Counted from the stretch's first letter, positions 17,446 to 26,769 are shown. The stretch: 33,995 bases of DNA from Candidatus Wolframiiraptor allenii (GCA_023539495.1 JAKCEV010000008.1:1-33995); one strand, 5' to 3'. The notes: generated by a model not told the origin, from the sequence alone. Made by a program: numbers and translations.

Positions 17446-18831
17446 GTGGGAGAGGTGAGGCGGGAGGCAATAGAAGAGCTTAAATCAATCGTTGGGGATG
17501 AGTGGGTTGTATCTGCTAGGGAGGCTATCGAGGGATACTTGTATGATGAGACCCCCATGCCTATTAGGCCCGAGGCATGCGATGACGTTGTCGTGGTTAA
17601 GCCTGGGAGCGCTGAAGAGATATCAAAGATACTCCGGCTCGCGAACAAGTATCTGGTTCCAGTTTTTCCTAGGGGTGGGGGGACGGGCCTCGCTGGGGCA
17701 TGTATCCCAACCATTAGCGGGATAATCCTGTCGCTTGAGCGGATGAATAAGATCATCGTTGATGTTGATAATTTGATGGCTGAGGCCGAGGCTGGGGCAA
17801 CGCTCAAGGATCTTATTGAGGCCGCTGATAGGGCGGGCTTATCCTTTCCGCTTCATCCAGGAGATGAGGGTGCTCAGATTGGCGGATTAATAGCGTGTAA
17901 CGCTGGTGGCGCTAGGGCGATTAAAACCGGCATAATGAGGAACTGTGTTAAGGGGATTGAAGTTGTCCTGCCAACAGGCGAGATTGTTAGGCTAGGTGGA
18001 AAGGTTCTGAAGAATAATGTCGGCTATGACCTGATGCATCTGATTATCGGCAGTGAGGGGACGCTTGGAGTGATAACCAAGGCTTGGATAAGGCTCCAGC
18101 CTAAGGATGTTGCCTCCGCCACGATAATCATCCCATTTGAGGAGAGGGAGCAAGCTCTGGGAATGGTTCCAAGGATATTCAGGGAGGGGATAGTGCCCTT
18201 AGCCATAGAATATGTTGAGAGGAACCTCGTCGAGATGGTTGCGAAAAGCCTTGGGCTTAAATGGCCATGCACCTCGGCGGAATACCAATTGATAGTCATT
18301 CTGTCCGAAACCTCTGAGGACGCGCTCCTCGGCACCCTAGAGAGACTTCTCAACCTCTGCGAGAAGTCAGGTGCCCTCGAGCCTGTGGTAGCGGAGACAA
18401 GGAAGGAGCAGGATGAGATCCTGAAGATCAGGAGCGAGATCTACTCTACCCTCAAGCCGAATATGGTTGATATACTAGATGCAACCGTCCCTCCAGCTAG
18501 ATTAATAGATCTGATAGAAACCGTGAACGAGCTTGAGAGAAAGCACGGCGTTTACATGCCCGTTTATGGACATGCGGGGGATGGGAACCTACATGTGCAC
18601 CTGATGAAGTGGAATGGATGGACTAAGGAGAGATACGATGAGCTTAGAAGCATAATTTATGCTAGGGCCCTCGAGCTCGGAGGGACGATAACCGGGGAGC
18701 ATGGTATAGGATACGTTAGGAGAAAGTATGTTGAGATGGTGCTCGATAGAAAATCGATCGAGCTCATGAGGGCGATTAAGAGAATCTTCGACCCAAATAA
18801 CATATTAAACCCTGATAAGGTTCTGCCATAA
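17446..18831 (+). CDS. FAD-binding oxidoreductase, GlcD/D-lactate dehydrogenase family
   Basis: VFPRGGGTGLAGACIPTISGIILSLERMNKI, LKNNVGYDLMHLIIGSEGTLGVIT, PVYGHAGDGNLHVHL, TGEHGIGYVRRKY. Confidence 0.9.
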   Translation: MGEVRREAIEELKSIVGDEWVVSAREAIEGYLYDETPMPIRPEACDDVVVVKPGSAEEISKILRLANKYLVPVFPRGGGTGLAGACIPTISGIILSLERMNKIIVDVDNLMAEAEAGATLKDLIEAADRAGLSFPLHPGDEGAQIGGLIACNAGGARAIKTGIMRNCVKGIEVVLPTGEIVRLGGKVLKNNVGYDLMHLIIGSEGTLGVITKAWIRLQPKDVASATIIIPFEEREQALGMVPRIFREGIVPLAIEYVERNLVEMVAKSLGLKWPCTSAEYQLIVILSETSEDALLGTLERLLNLCEKSGALEPVVAETRKEQDEILKIRSEIYSTLKPNMVDILDATVPPARLIDLIETVNELERKHGVYMPVYGHAGDGNLHVHLMKWNGWTKERYDELRSIIYARALELGGTITGEHGIGYVRRKYVEMVLDRKSIELMRAIKRIFDPNNILNPDKVLP

Positions 18832-18838
18832 GTGATGG

Positions 18839-20614
18839 TTACTTCACGTGATTATGCTTTTTGACGATGTTATCGAATTCTTTAAGCGCTTCCTCAAAAT
18901 ATTCTTTTGAGATCTTTCCAAGCGGTGTCGGCGTTTCAGTTATCCTTTTTGGTATTCTTAGATTACTTGCTCTGAAACCCTCCTCCCACTTTAGCCTCTG
19001 CTTCTCGAAGTATATCTCCCTCCCAAGCTTCCTAAGATCCGCTGAGGAGTAGCTGTAGCCGAGGCTTCCCAGTGCCTCTGAAGTGAGGTTCTCGTCATAG
19101 ACCCCCCTAGCGAAGAGGCATAATACGAGTGATGTGAGGACCTGCCTCCAGGCCTCCTCTTCGATGATCTTCTGAACTGCTTCTCGTGGACTTGGTAGCT
19201 CCTCACCCGAGGAGAATATTCTCTGGTCTAGGGAATATGCGCCGGAGTCTAGGTGTGAGTGTCTGAAACCTATCGCGAGGGAGATGAAGAATAGTGGGCC
19301 GGTCAGGTATCCGGCCGGCTCAACCTTGTTGAAGGACATGGCGAAGTCCTCTCCACCATATCTTTTAGCTGCCTCCTCGACACCCATTGCGAGGACTTTA
19401 TAGAATTCGTTGGGTTGCCTCACGATATTCTCTATAGCTGCTACGTAGCTCCTCCAATTACCCCACCTGAGATCCACAAGTGTCTCGGATTTCGTGATTA
19501 GGCCGCGTTCAAGGGCCTCCGTCGCCCATGCCAAGATAACTCCTGTGGAGATTGCATCAAGACCCCAGTCCTCCACAGCTTTAAAGAGCTTGAGGAGGCC
19601 GAATCTATCCTTGACTCCGAGGTTTGTGCCGAGGGCATAAATGGGCTCATAATCATATGATATGAACTCGGTCTTATACATGAACTTCTCATCCTCATAT
19701 TCCTCTCTTATGGCTGCGAGGTGTATGCAGGCAACGGGACATGCTGAGCAGGCGACTCTGCGCGCGAGCACGTTCTCGACCAAGGCCTCACCGCTAATCT
19801 CCCCAGCCCCATCAAACCTACCCGAGCTGAAGTTCTTCGTGGGTAGAGCTCCTATCGCGTCGAGGACGAGCACGTTCTCCGCGGTCCCGAGGTCGTGATA
19901 CTTCTTGGTCTTTGGGCCCTTAGCGAGATCATAGATCTTCTGGTAGATGTCTCGGTAGCGCTTCATGTCCGGGAACCTGTAGACCTTTCCCGGGGCTATG
20001 ACTATGGCCTTAAGCTTCTTGGAGCCGAAGACCGCGCCGAGGCCCATCCTCCCGAAGTGGCGGAAAGTTTCAACCATGACCATCGCGTATCTCACTAGCT
20101 TCTCTCCAGCCCCACCTATCCTAAGAATGCTCCTCACCCCAGCTCCCGGTGTAATTTCCCTGAGTATTCTCCCGACGGTCTCGGCGCTTCTAACGCCCCA
20201 GAGAGCGCTCGCATCTCTAAACCTCACTCGATCAGGCTCTATCACGAGGCATATCGGCCTCTCGCTCACACCTCTTATCACGATCGCGCCATATCCCGCG
20301 AACCTTATCGCCGATGCTGACCTTCCACCCGCATGGGACTCCGCGAAATAGCCATTTAAGGGAGACTTGAAGACCGCTATAGTCTTCGATGCCATCGGAA
20401 ATACGCCAGTCAATGGGCCGACAGCGAATATTATCGTGTTCTCCGGGCCAAGTGGGTCGGCAGCCCTCGGGACCTCCTCCTTATAGAGCTGGGACGCTAC
20501 ACCTATTCCGCCAAGCCACTTACCGAAGAGGTCCTCGCGATCCTCAACCCAATACCTTTTCCTAGCCAAGTCCACGTAAAGCACTCTTGAGAGCGTCTTC
20601 ACCCAGTCGCTCAT
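18839..20614 (-). CDS. Aldehyde ferredoxin oxidoreductase family protein (AOR-2)
   Basis: GRMGLGAVFGSKKLKAIVIAPG, CSACPVAC cluster motif, distal Cys in VLCLFARG. Overlaps the ferredoxin gene by 4 nt. Confidence 0.9.
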   Translation of the reverse strand: MSDWVKTLSRVLYVDLARKRYWVEDREDLFGKWLGGIGVASQLYKEEVPRAADPLGPENTIIFAVGPLTGVFPMASKTIAVFKSPLNGYFAESHAGGRSASAIRFAGYGAIVIRGVSERPICLVIEPDRVRFRDASALWGVRSAETVGRILREITPGAGVRSILRIGGAGEKLVRYAMVMVETFRHFGRMGLGAVFGSKKLKAIVIAPGKVYRFPDMKRYRDIYQKIYDLAKGPKTKKYHDLGTAENVLVLDAIGALPTKNFSSGRFDGAGEISGEALVENVLARRVACSACPVACIHLAAIREEYEDEKFMYKTEFISYDYEPIYALGTNLGVKDRFGLLKLFKAVEDWGLDAISTGVILAWATEALERGLITKSETLVDLRWGNWRSYVAAIENIVRQPNEFYKVLAMGVEEAAKRYGGEDFAMSFNKVEPAGYLTGPLFFISLAIGFRHSHLDSGAYSLDQRIFSSGEELPSPREAVQKIIEEEAWRQVLTSLVLCLFARGVYDENLTSEALGSLGYSYSSADLRKLGREIYFEKQRLKWEEGFRASNLRIPKRITETPTPLGKISKEYFEEALKEFDNIVKKHNHVK

Positions 20615-21021
20615 ACAGCCTCCACCTCCTGAAGCGTTATTACTTTATGGGGGCAGAACTGGGCACAATACCCGCAGTAGACGCAGACTATGGGCTTCCC
20701 GGTCTCCTCATCCATCCATATTGCGCCTATATCGCACGCCTCGACACAGTGGCCGCAGCCATTACATCGCTCGGGTCTCAGGATGATTCCTCCACCAGGT
20801 CTCGGGATCAGCGCATCCTCAGGGCATACTCTGGCACATGGAGGATCCAAGCACGCCCTACAGACAACTACGGTGAAGCCCCTCTCAACGCCGCCGGCAC
20901 TACGAACCCTGATCGCCGACTTCTCATACCCGGCGAAGCCCAGCCTCCTAGAGCAGGCGAGCATGCAAAGCTGGCACCCAACACACCTATTTGCATCAAG
21001 AATCGCCAGCCTCTTAACCAA
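20611..21021 (-). CDS. 4x[4Fe-4S] ferredoxin subunit of AOR-2
   Basis: CVGCQLCMLAC, CRACLDPPCARVCP, CNGCGHCVEAC, CVYCGYCAQFCP: 16 Cys, four cluster motifs. Confidence 0.88.
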   Translation of the reverse strand: MVKRLAILDANRCVGCQLCMLACSRRLGFAGYEKSAIRVRSAGGVERGFTVVVCRACLDPPCARVCPEDALIPRPGGGIILRPERCNGCGHCVEACDIGAIWMDEETGKPIVCVYCGYCAQFCPHKVITLQEVEAV

Positions 21022-21168
21022 AGAGTAACCCTCAAATGATTAGAAAAGCCGCCAGCTTTAAACATTTTCTAAAGTCGTCACACAATACATAACACATATT
21101 ACATGATGGACTCCTCGTCGGGACGAACCCAAAAACTATTAAACTGGGTATTCCCTAGAGAAATAACA

Positions 21169-22143
21169 ATGCTATATGTCGAGCTTGGCAGGACGGGACT
21201 TAAGGTCTCTCAGATCGGAGTTGGCTGCTGGCAGATAGGCAGTAGGTCATGGGGGTGGGGAGCTGAATACGGTGAGGAGGAGGTGATACAGGCGATCAGG
21301 ACAGCCATAGATCATGGAGTGAACTTCATAGACACTGCAGAGATTTACGGCGGCGGAGAGTCGGAGAAAATAGTTGGGAGGGCGATTAAGGAAATTAAGG
21401 AGAAGGTGATTATAGCCACAAAGGTCTGGCCCACTCATTTAACTTATGACAACGTCCTAAAAGCATGTGAAAGAAGCCTAAGCAGACTTGGTGTGGATGT
21501 GATCGATCTCTATCAGATCCACTGGCCTAACCCATTCATACCCATAAACCAGACGATGAGGGCTATGGAGAGGCTTGTGAAGGAGGGGAAGATAAGGCAC
21601 ATAGGGCTTTGCAACTTCTCGTTAAAACAATTCATTAGAGCGCAAGAAGTGCTCAAACGTGAAGAGATAGTTTCTAATCAGGTGAAGTATAACATGATTG
21701 AGAGGGAGGCGGAGAAGGAGCTTATCCCCTACGCTGAGAAGAACAAGATCACGATAATTGCTTACAGCCCGCTCGCACAGGGGCTGCTGACTGGAAAATA
21801 TGACCCAGCAAACAGGCCGAGAGACTATGTTAGGAGGATAAACATACTCTTCGACGAGGAGAACCTTAAAAGGCTGCTACCCCTAATTCAACTCCTCAAA
21901 GAAATTGCTGGCAGGCGGGGGAAGACTCCTGCTCAAGTAGCACTCAACTGGCTGATAAGAAGGCTGGAGGTGATAGCGATCCCCGGGGCTAAACGGCCAG
22001 CTCAGGCCGAGGAAAACGCGGGGGCGGCAGATTTCAAATTAACTGATGATGAGCTGAGAATCATCGAGGAAACATTAAGAAACATCAGGATCCGTAAGAC
22101 CGTTAGCCTGCTTAAGATTCCACTACGACTCCTAAGAGGATAA
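21169..22143 (+). CDS. Aldo/keto reductase
   Basis: LGRTGLKVSQIGVGCWQIG, NFIDTAEIYGGGESEKIVG, DLYQIHWPNP, IIAYSPLAQGLLTGKY. ORF open from 21103; family start at 21169. Confidence 0.88.
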   Translation: MLYVELGRTGLKVSQIGVGCWQIGSRSWGWGAEYGEEEVIQAIRTAIDHGVNFIDTAEIYGGGESEKIVGRAIKEIKEKVIIATKVWPTHLTYDNVLKACERSLSRLGVDVIDLYQIHWPNPFIPINQTMRAMERLVKEGKIRHIGLCNFSLKQFIRAQEVLKREEIVSNQVKYNMIEREAEKELIPYAEKNKITIIAYSPLAQGLLTGKYDPANRPRDYVRRINILFDEENLKRLLPLIQLLKEIAGRRGKTPAQVALNWLIRRLEVIAIPGAKRPAQAEENAGAADFKLTDDELRIIEETLRNIRIRKTVSLLKIPLRLLRG

Positions 22144-22195
22144 GCCTCTACTATTTCGACGATAACAAGATTCGCGATAACAGACCTGCAATTTC

Positions 22196-22214
22196 CCCCG
22201 TTATTGCGGGGTTT
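22196..22214 (+). terminator. Hairpin + T-run between the aldo/keto reductase and tmcA
   Basis: CCCCG-TTATTG-CGGGG followed by TTT. Confidence 0.3.
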
Positions 22215-22249
22215 AGTTTAGATTAAAATGTGCCGAGGATTTTCCTATC

Positions 22250-24535
22250 GTGGTCATGAAGGAAATAGAGCTGCTCGCGGAGATTGCACGAAGGCTCGAG
22301 GGGGCTGCCAGGTCAAATCATCGAGTCTTAGTATACTTGGCGAATGAGTGCGTCCAGCGTGGCATCTTCAAGTCAATCCTGAACCAGTTCATTGGCCTCA
22401 AGGATAATCCCCGGATCCTTTTCGCATATAGGGAGAGGGAAGATTTGACGACGAGAATGATCATCAACGAGATGCAAGGGATAAGGTTCAGCGAGGTAAA
22501 TTATGATGACGTTGAGAAGATCCTTGGAACGACGTGGGATGCCGTCATGATGGATGTTAATCGACAGATGAGGCCGAATGACCTCGGGATACTCATTGAG
22601 GTTGTAAGGGGCGGCGGGATTGTGATGATGGTCGGGCCATCAGCCCAAGAGATCGATTCATGGGTGACGGACTTCCACCTGAAGTGCGTAACGCCGCCAT
22701 TTGGGATAAATGATCTAGTGAGGAGATTTGAGAGGAGGATGTTCTCTAAGACGATCGGGAGACCGGGCGTCATCTACATAGATCCTGACGGCGAAGTGGC
22801 CTTCGGCGACATGCCACCATCCCAGCCTAGGGTGATCACGGAGCCATTTGGCACAATCTTCCCGAGAGAGATCTATGAACTCTGTATAACGAATGATCAG
22901 ATTCTGGTGTTGAAAGCTGTTGAGAAGCTCCTGCCTAAGAGGAGGTGGGCTCTCATCTTAAAGGCTAATCGTGGGAGGGGCAAGTCGGCGGCACTGGGTC
23001 TCATAGCCGCATGCCTTATACTAAGCAGGAGGAAGAGGAAGTTCAAGGATATACTTGTGACTTCGCCGGAGCCCGAGAACGTCCAGATGGTATTCGAGTT
23101 TGCTTGCAAAGGACTGGATAGGGTTGGTGTGGAGTATGATCTTAGGGAGCGACAAGGTCTGCCGATAGAGCTGAAGTGCAAGTTTACGAGGATGTTCTAT
23201 AGAAGGCCTTTATCGGCATTGAATGCAAAGGCTGGGATAGCACTAATAGATGAAGCGGCTGGGATACCTGTCCCGATACTCCTTGGCTTCAAGAAGAGGT
23301 TCTGGAGGGCGATCTACTCCTCGACAATACATGGCTATGAGGGCGCTGGCAGGGGGTTCATGGTAAGGCTCCTCACAAGGCTCAGGAAGGAGTTCCGCCA
23401 AGACTTCATGGAGCTGGAGATGAAGGAGCCGATAAGATATAGCAATGGGGATCCGGTTGAGTCATGGCTCTATGACATACTTCTCCTCGACTCTGAGCCG
23501 GCGACCCTAGACCCGGATGAACTAGAACTAAGACCCGAGGAATGTGAATACATGGAGCTTGACAAGGATAAGCTGTTCACGGAGGATGAGCATATCCTGA
23601 GGCAGCTTATAGGCCTCTATGTCCTAACGCATTATAGGAATAGGCCGAATGATGTCGCCATGCTAGCGAATTCGCCGCATCATATGATCCGGGCGCTGCT
23701 CTCGCCGAGCGGCAAGGTGCTCGCAGCCCTCCATCTCTGTCTCGAGGGCGATCTATCAGATGAGCTGCTACGAGAAATTGAGACCCTGCCAAAGGGCCAC
23801 ATGATACCATCGGTGATAAGCAGATATTATCCATACATGAAGAGCTTTGGAAGGCTTAGGGGCTTAAGGGTCGTGAGGATAGCAGTCCACCCATCACTAT
23901 GGGGAAGGGGCTTTGGCTCCCATGTTCTCCAGAAGCTCTGCGAGGAGTTCAGGCGGAAGGACTTTGACTGGGTTGGAGCAGGATTCGGCGCGAGCCCGCA
24001 GCTACTACGTTTTTGGTTCAAGAACGACTTCTATCCTGTGGCGATAGGGCCGCTCAGGAACAAGGTTTCTGGAGAGTTCAGTGTGATAGTTGTGAAGCCA
24101 TTAACCCCGAAAGCTGAGAGATTCGTCGAGGAACTTGGGAGAGAGTTCAGGCTCAGGCTGATAAACGGTCTCTCGGACCCATACTTCGACATGGATCTCG
24201 AGACCGCTTGGATACTATTATCAAAAACTGCCGGCAGCTATAGGCCCAGACCATATTTCAGGGGCTCTCAGAAGATGAGGCTCGAATCCTACTTGAAGGA
24301 GTATGTGAATTATGAGGGCGCATCCGACGCGATCAAGTGTCTCGTCGAGGCCCACTTCCTATCAACGGAGAACAAAAGGGTTAATCTCTCGGAGAAGGCC
24401 GAGAAGCTCCTGATAGCAAAGACCCTTCAAGGAAGAAGATGGGATCAGATAGGCAAGATACTCAGGGAGAAGCCGGAGGACCTGATAAGCCTGATGAGGG
24501 AGACGGTCATCAAGCTCTCAGAGCATTACCTCTGA
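22250..24535 (+). CDS. tmcA: tRNA(Met) cytidine(34) acetyltransferase TmcA (helicase + GNAT)
   Basis: LKANRGRGKSAALGL P-loop, ALIDEAAGIPVPIL, FMVRLLTRL, RIAVHPSLWGRGFGSHVLQKL GNAT motif. Confidence 0.92.
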   Translation: MVMKEIELLAEIARRLEGAARSNHRVLVYLANECVQRGIFKSILNQFIGLKDNPRILFAYREREDLTTRMIINEMQGIRFSEVNYDDVEKILGTTWDAVMMDVNRQMRPNDLGILIEVVRGGGIVMMVGPSAQEIDSWVTDFHLKCVTPPFGINDLVRRFERRMFSKTIGRPGVIYIDPDGEVAFGDMPPSQPRVITEPFGTIFPREIYELCITNDQILVLKAVEKLLPKRRWALILKANRGRGKSAALGLIAACLILSRRKRKFKDILVTSPEPENVQMVFEFACKGLDRVGVEYDLRERQGLPIELKCKFTRMFYRRPLSALNAKAGIALIDEAAGIPVPILLGFKKRFWRAIYSSTIHGYEGAGRGFMVRLLTRLRKEFRQDFMELEMKEPIRYSNGDPVESWLYDILLLDSEPATLDPDELELRPEECEYMELDKDKLFTEDEHILRQLIGLYVLTHYRNRPNDVAMLANSPHHMIRALLSPSGKVLAALHLCLEGDLSDELLREIETLPKGHMIPSVISRYYPYMKSFGRLRGLRVVRIAVHPSLWGRGFGSHVLQKLCEEFRRKDFDWVGAGFGASPQLLRFWFKNDFYPVAIGPLRNKVSGEFSVIVVKPLTPKAERFVEELGREFRLRLINGLSDPYFDMDLETAWILLSKTAGSYRPRPYFRGSQKMRLESYLKEYVNYEGASDAIKCLVEAHFLSTENKRVNLSEKAEKLLIAKTLQGRRWDQIGKILREKPEDLISLMRETVIKLSEHYL

Positions 24536-24564
24536 CCCCTCCTCACTCAGGGTAGGGGAGGTTT

Positions 24565-24655
24565 GGGCTACATCCCCTCTTTTTTGAGGGTTTAGCCCTT
24601 GGCCGGGTCTCCGGCCCATTACCCCTACCTTTCGGGGCTCGGGGGGTTATCGGCA
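24565..24655 (+). ncRNA. Structured repeat copy 2: three consecutive hairpins, candidate orphan omega-RNA / IS605-type right end
   Basis: GGGCTA(24565-24570)/TAGCCC(24593-24598) enclosing CCCTC-T6-GAGGG; GGCCGG-GTCT-CCGGCC (24601-24616); C-rich/G-rich hairpin 24622-24646. Part 24593-24655 repeats window 1-63. Confidence 0.4.
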
Positions 24656-24725
24656 TCAAGAGGATCCTAGGCCGCAGCATGCCCGTCATACCAATCTAGC
24701 GCCAATAATATCTTCTTGAGATTAA

Positions 24726-24834
24726 GCCTGCCCTTATTCGTTTGGGGGCAGCCTGAAAATGTATGAGGCCTTGAAGCAGGCTTTCATAATACTATTACTA
24801 TTCAGGAATGGGGACCATGTCAAGTATTTTGTCG
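24726..24834 (+). mobile_element. Remnant of the same short element as 33001-33390
   Basis: Starts GCCTGCCCTTATTCGTTTGGGGGCAGCCTGAAAATG. The block TTCATAATACTATTACTATTCAGGAATGGGGACCATGTCAAGTATTTTGT matches the reverse complement of the 33235-33275 region. Confidence 0.5.
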
Positions 24835-25000
24835 AGATTTTCCTGGCCAAAGCAATTTTGATATATTAAGATTAAGACAAATAAAGACAAATAGTCCATG
24901 CAAGGCGCGCTGGGCTTGACGTATCTCAATAGTCTATGTATAAGATCATAAATTATGGAGGGATGATATTTATGGCGATAACACGAACCTGTAATGGGCT

Positions 25001-26038
25001 CTGGATACCACCACAATCGCGCTAGGGATAGGCTACTTTCTTTCCTTCTTGATGGCGGTAGCTCTGGGTGGAAATGATGCCGCAACACCATGTGATACCT
25101 CTGTCGGCGCTAGGGTTATCTCGATCAGGAATGCACTCATCCTCTTCGCGATCTTCACGAGCGTCGGCGCGCTGACGCAAGGATACATGGTAATGAAGAC
25201 TATCGGTAGGGGCATAGTGCCGGCCATAGACCTGCTCGGCGTCCTGATAACAGTCTCAGTAGCATTCGCATGGATAATGTTCTGCAACTTCTATGGCCTC
25301 GAGATCTCCGTCACCCACTCGATAATAGGCTCCGTTCTAGGCTATGGGATCGCGGCCTATGGCATCGGCCGCGTCAACTGGAGCATCATGACAAACATAA
25401 TCGTGAGCTGGATAACATCACCCATATTCGCAATGTTCATGGCATATTCCGTCTACAAGCTCCTAGCGCGCATGATAAGAGGGAAAAACTCGCTGTCCTC
25501 AAGGATAATGCCCATTCTCCTCATAGCAGCCCTCTGTTACTCGGCTTATGCATTTGGTACAAATGATATAGCGAATGCCACGGGTGTCTACGTGACAATA
25601 AGCCAGATAATCTTCGGGGGGTTGCCGGAGCAGAACATAATGTTCATCCTCGCGGCGTTTGGGAGCATTGGCGTGGCTATCGGAGGCTTCCTTCTAGGGG
25701 CCAGGGTCATAGGGACCGTGGCCTTTAGAATAACTAGACTTGACCCGGTCTCAGGATTCGCCGCAGAGCTCGCGAACGCCTTTGTGGTACATATGTTCAC
25801 AACTATACCATACATGCTCATCGGTTATGGTATACCGATCTCAACATCGATCGCCGGGGTGGGCTCTGTGATAGGGGTTGGCCTCGCCATGTATAGGTCA
25901 GCTGGCGTGAATAAAAGGACTGTTCTAAAGCTTTTCATGGCCTGGATTGGAACGGTCACCATCACAGCCGCTGCGAGCTATATACTCTACACGCTCATAG
26001 CACCGATAACAGGTCCTATACTTGAACCAAAAACTTAA
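25001..26038 (+). CDS. PiT family inorganic phosphate transporter
   Basis: ALGGNDAATPCDTSVGARVIS and AFGTNDIANATGVYVT PiT repeats, followed by a DUF47 gene. The frame is open from 24995. The annotated TTG at 25049 would remove most of TM1; CTG 25001 or another non-AUG start is likelier. Confidence 0.85.
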   Translation: MDTTTIALGIGYFLSFLMAVALGGNDAATPCDTSVGARVISIRNALILFAIFTSVGALTQGYMVMKTIGRGIVPAIDLLGVLITVSVAFAWIMFCNFYGLEISVTHSIIGSVLGYGIAAYGIGRVNWSIMTNIIVSWITSPIFAMFMAYSVYKLLARMIRGKNSLSSRIMPILLIAALCYSAYAFGTNDIANATGVYVTISQIIFGGLPEQNIMFILAAFGSIGVAIGGFLLGARVIGTVAFRITRLDPVSGFAAELANAFVVHMFTTIPYMLIGYGIPISTSIAGVGSVIGVGLAMYRSAGVNKRTVLKLFMAWIGTVTITAAASYILYTLIAPITGPILEPKT

Positions 26039-26088
26039 TTATGATCAGGATGAGTAGCTCATGTAAGGGTCTTCGGAGGTAATGATTT

Positions 26089-26769
26089 TTGGCGTTTAAG
26101 GGTCATCCAATGATCTGGCTCGGGAGAAAGCGAGAGCGGGAGATGCTGAGGCTCTCTAAGCTCCACTTCGATAAGATCATGGAACTTACAAAAGTCTTCA
26201 AAGAGTATATCGTGCTGTACTCTGGCTGTAGGCCGGAGGAATATTCCAGCAAGTATCAAATGATATTCAGGCTCGAGAGAGAGGCGGATGAGGAGAAGGA
26301 GAGGATAATCTCGGAGGTTTCGAAGGGGCCATTCCATCCGATCGACCGTGAGGATATAATCAGCCTAGTATTGACCGTTGATGATATCGCAGCGAACCTG
26401 AAGTCAGCTTCTCGAAGGCTTCTATATACTGATTCGAGGAACGTCCCCGAGGCTGTTAGGGGTAAGCTGGTGGGGCTGGCGGATCTCATAGTCGAGATAG
26501 TCGAGAAGTTGGGAGAAGCTTTCAACGCGCTGATAGATGGGTCGAGGGATACGCTAAAGCTCGCCGACCTGGTTGAGCGGAAGGAGGAGGAGATAGACGA
26601 GTTCAGGCATGACCTGATTCATGATGTGCTGAAGTGGGGGGACTCCTCTGGAAGGCTCAGCGATGTCTTGATGGTAAAGGAGGCTGTGGAGAATATTGAG
26701 ACCGCATCAGATAAGGCCGAGGATGTCGCTGACCTCATAAGAAGAATAACTGTCACGAGGATTCCATAG
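26089..26769 (+). CDS. DUF47 (PhoU-like) PiT accessory protein
   Basis: All-helical DUF47/TIGR00153-type sequence directly downstream of PiT. Confidence 0.82.
   Translation: MAFKGHPMIWLGRKREREMLRLSKLHFDKIMELTKVFKEYIVLYSGCRPEEYSSKYQMIFRLEREADEEKERIISEVSKGPFHPIDREDIISLVLTVDDIAANLKSASRRLLYTDSRNVPEAVRGKLVGLADLIVEIVEKLGEAFNALIDGSRDTLKLADLVERKEEEIDEFRHDLIHDVLKWGDSSGRLSDVLMVKEAVENIETASDKAEDVADLIRRITVTRIP

Noticed and set aside
24860-24900. Short direct repeat AAAGACAAATAAAGACAAATA
   Set aside because: Only two 10-nt units in AT-rich intergenic DNA; no array structure, so not CRISPR.
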